Source: JACNFS01 sp964582065 | GTDB taxonomy: Bacteria; Chloroflexota; Dehalococcoidia; GIF9; UBA5629 | Direction: 5' to 3' | NCBI GenBank assembly: GCA_964582065.1 | Contig: CAZOQG010000092.1 | Span: 1 to 6,186 of the forward strand | DNA length: 6,186 bases | Shown: positions 6,032 to 6,186 of the stretch, piece after piece | Layout: every line of letters begins with the position of its first letter | How positions within the stretch are numbered: the stretch's first letter is position 1 | Position numbers and translations under genes: made by a program | The notes under the pieces: generated by a model | Database searches by the model: none | Told to the model about the DNA's origin: nothing | Seen by the model: the letters and a program-made list of their open reading frames with translations, nothing else

Positions 6032-6072
6032 CACGTCCCCGAATCGTGGTTGTCAGGTCCCTGACCTGACAA
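6032..6072. repeat. REP-like double hairpin
   Basis: The main element is a perfect 10-bp stem, TTGTCAGGTC (6050-6059) and GACCTGACAA (6063-6072), with a 3-base loop CCT. Just before it is a smaller stem, CACG (6032-6035) with CGTG (6045-6048), around TCCCCGAAT. Two successive palindromes in intergenic DNA, without a downstream T-run, resemble repetitive extragenic palindromes or a miniature element more than a terminator. A dispersed status cannot be shown from one copy. Confidence 0.55.
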
Positions 6073-6186
6073 TAATCCCGGGGGTTGTCGAATTGTTCAG
6101 GCTGGACGAATATGCCCAGATCCTTATTTGGAACTTGCGTTTTTGTGCTCACAAGTCAGTATTCAAGCTGTCCGCGTATCAGTGAG

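Larger units (their letters stand above)
5693..6186. other. Long 3' spacer with palindromic repeats and no convincing gene
   Basis: These 494 bases show no open frame with a plausible start, ribosome binding site and recognisable protein. Besides the two palindromic elements listed separately, I see a run of seven C at 5719-5725 inside a weak 6-bp inverted repeat (TTCTCA 5711-5716, TGAGAA 5732-5737), a hairpin-like CAAAGA (5757-5762) with TCTTTG (5772-5777), and a bulged repeat pairing CTGCAG at 5829-5834 with CTGCAG at 5861-5866, flanked by CCTTT and AAAGG. None is followed by a T-run, so no terminator of the SDR gene is identified. The density of inverted repeats suggests a landing area for small repeats. 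Confidence 0.5.

Noticed and set aside
5991..6152. Minus-strand open frame of 53 codons starting at GTG
   Set aside because: It runs straight through the palindrome at 6050-6072, has no evident Shine-Dalgarno sequence and resembles no protein I know. Probably chance.
6112..6186. Plus-strand frame from an ATG at 6112, open to the right edge
   Set aside because: Only 25 codons are visible, with no ribosome binding site and no recognisable motif. It cannot be judged from this window.
1..6186. CRISPR array, tRNA, rRNA, integrase, transposase, toxin-antitoxin or defence genes
   Set aside because: Looked for on both strands; no regularly spaced repeats, cloverleaf-like segments or family motifs were found.

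Overview
The window looks like an ordinary chromosomal stretch from an anaerobic or deep-branching bacterium. It is free-living in style, with a split transketolase, two-component/c-di-GMP signalling, a lipoprotein, Shine-Dalgarno sites and sigma-70-like promoters. My best taxonomic guess is a Chloroflexota (Dehalococcoidia-like) metagenomic contig. This rests on the two-gene transketolase, the proline-tethered Ig/PKD-like lipoprotein and the worn palindromic repeats in the 3' spacer. It is an inference from gene style, since no taxonomic marker is present.

Layout. Bases 1-1714 hold the two halves of a transketolase: the thiamine-diphosphate-binding N subunit, cut by the window's left edge, and the pyrimidine-binding/C subunit. 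They overlap by ATGA and are surely co-translated. Downstream on the same strand, after 85 bases with a weak promoter and a Shine-Dalgarno site, lies a REC-GGDEF response regulator, a predicted active diguanylate cyclase with an intact inhibitory site. Next is a 189-base spacer with a perfect TATAAT box, then a small secreted lipoprotein with a proline-rich tether and two tandem Ig/PKD-like domains. It converges on a metallo-beta-lactamase-fold hydrolase on the minus strand. That hydrolase is divergent from a classical short-chain dehydrogenase/reductase (SDR), and the 214-base divergent spacer holds promoter-like boxes for both directions, a short direct repeat and a hairpin in the SDR leader.

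The last 494 bases (5693-6186) contain no convincing gene. They hold two palindromic, REP-like elements (an imperfect inverted repeat at 5940-5974 and a strong 10-bp-stem hairpin at 6050-6072) and some weaker inverted repeats.

How the genes work together. Only the transketolase pair is functionally linked with certainty (non-oxidative pentose phosphate pathway). The diguanylate cyclase could be co-transcribed with it but has no obvious metabolic tie. The MBL hydrolase and SDR may share regulation through their divergent spacer, and could act on successive steps of one catabolic route, but the substrate cannot be read from sequence. I found no CRISPR array, toxin-antitoxin pair, phage gene, transposase, tRNA or rRNA, and nothing that convincingly amounts to a new multi-gene system.
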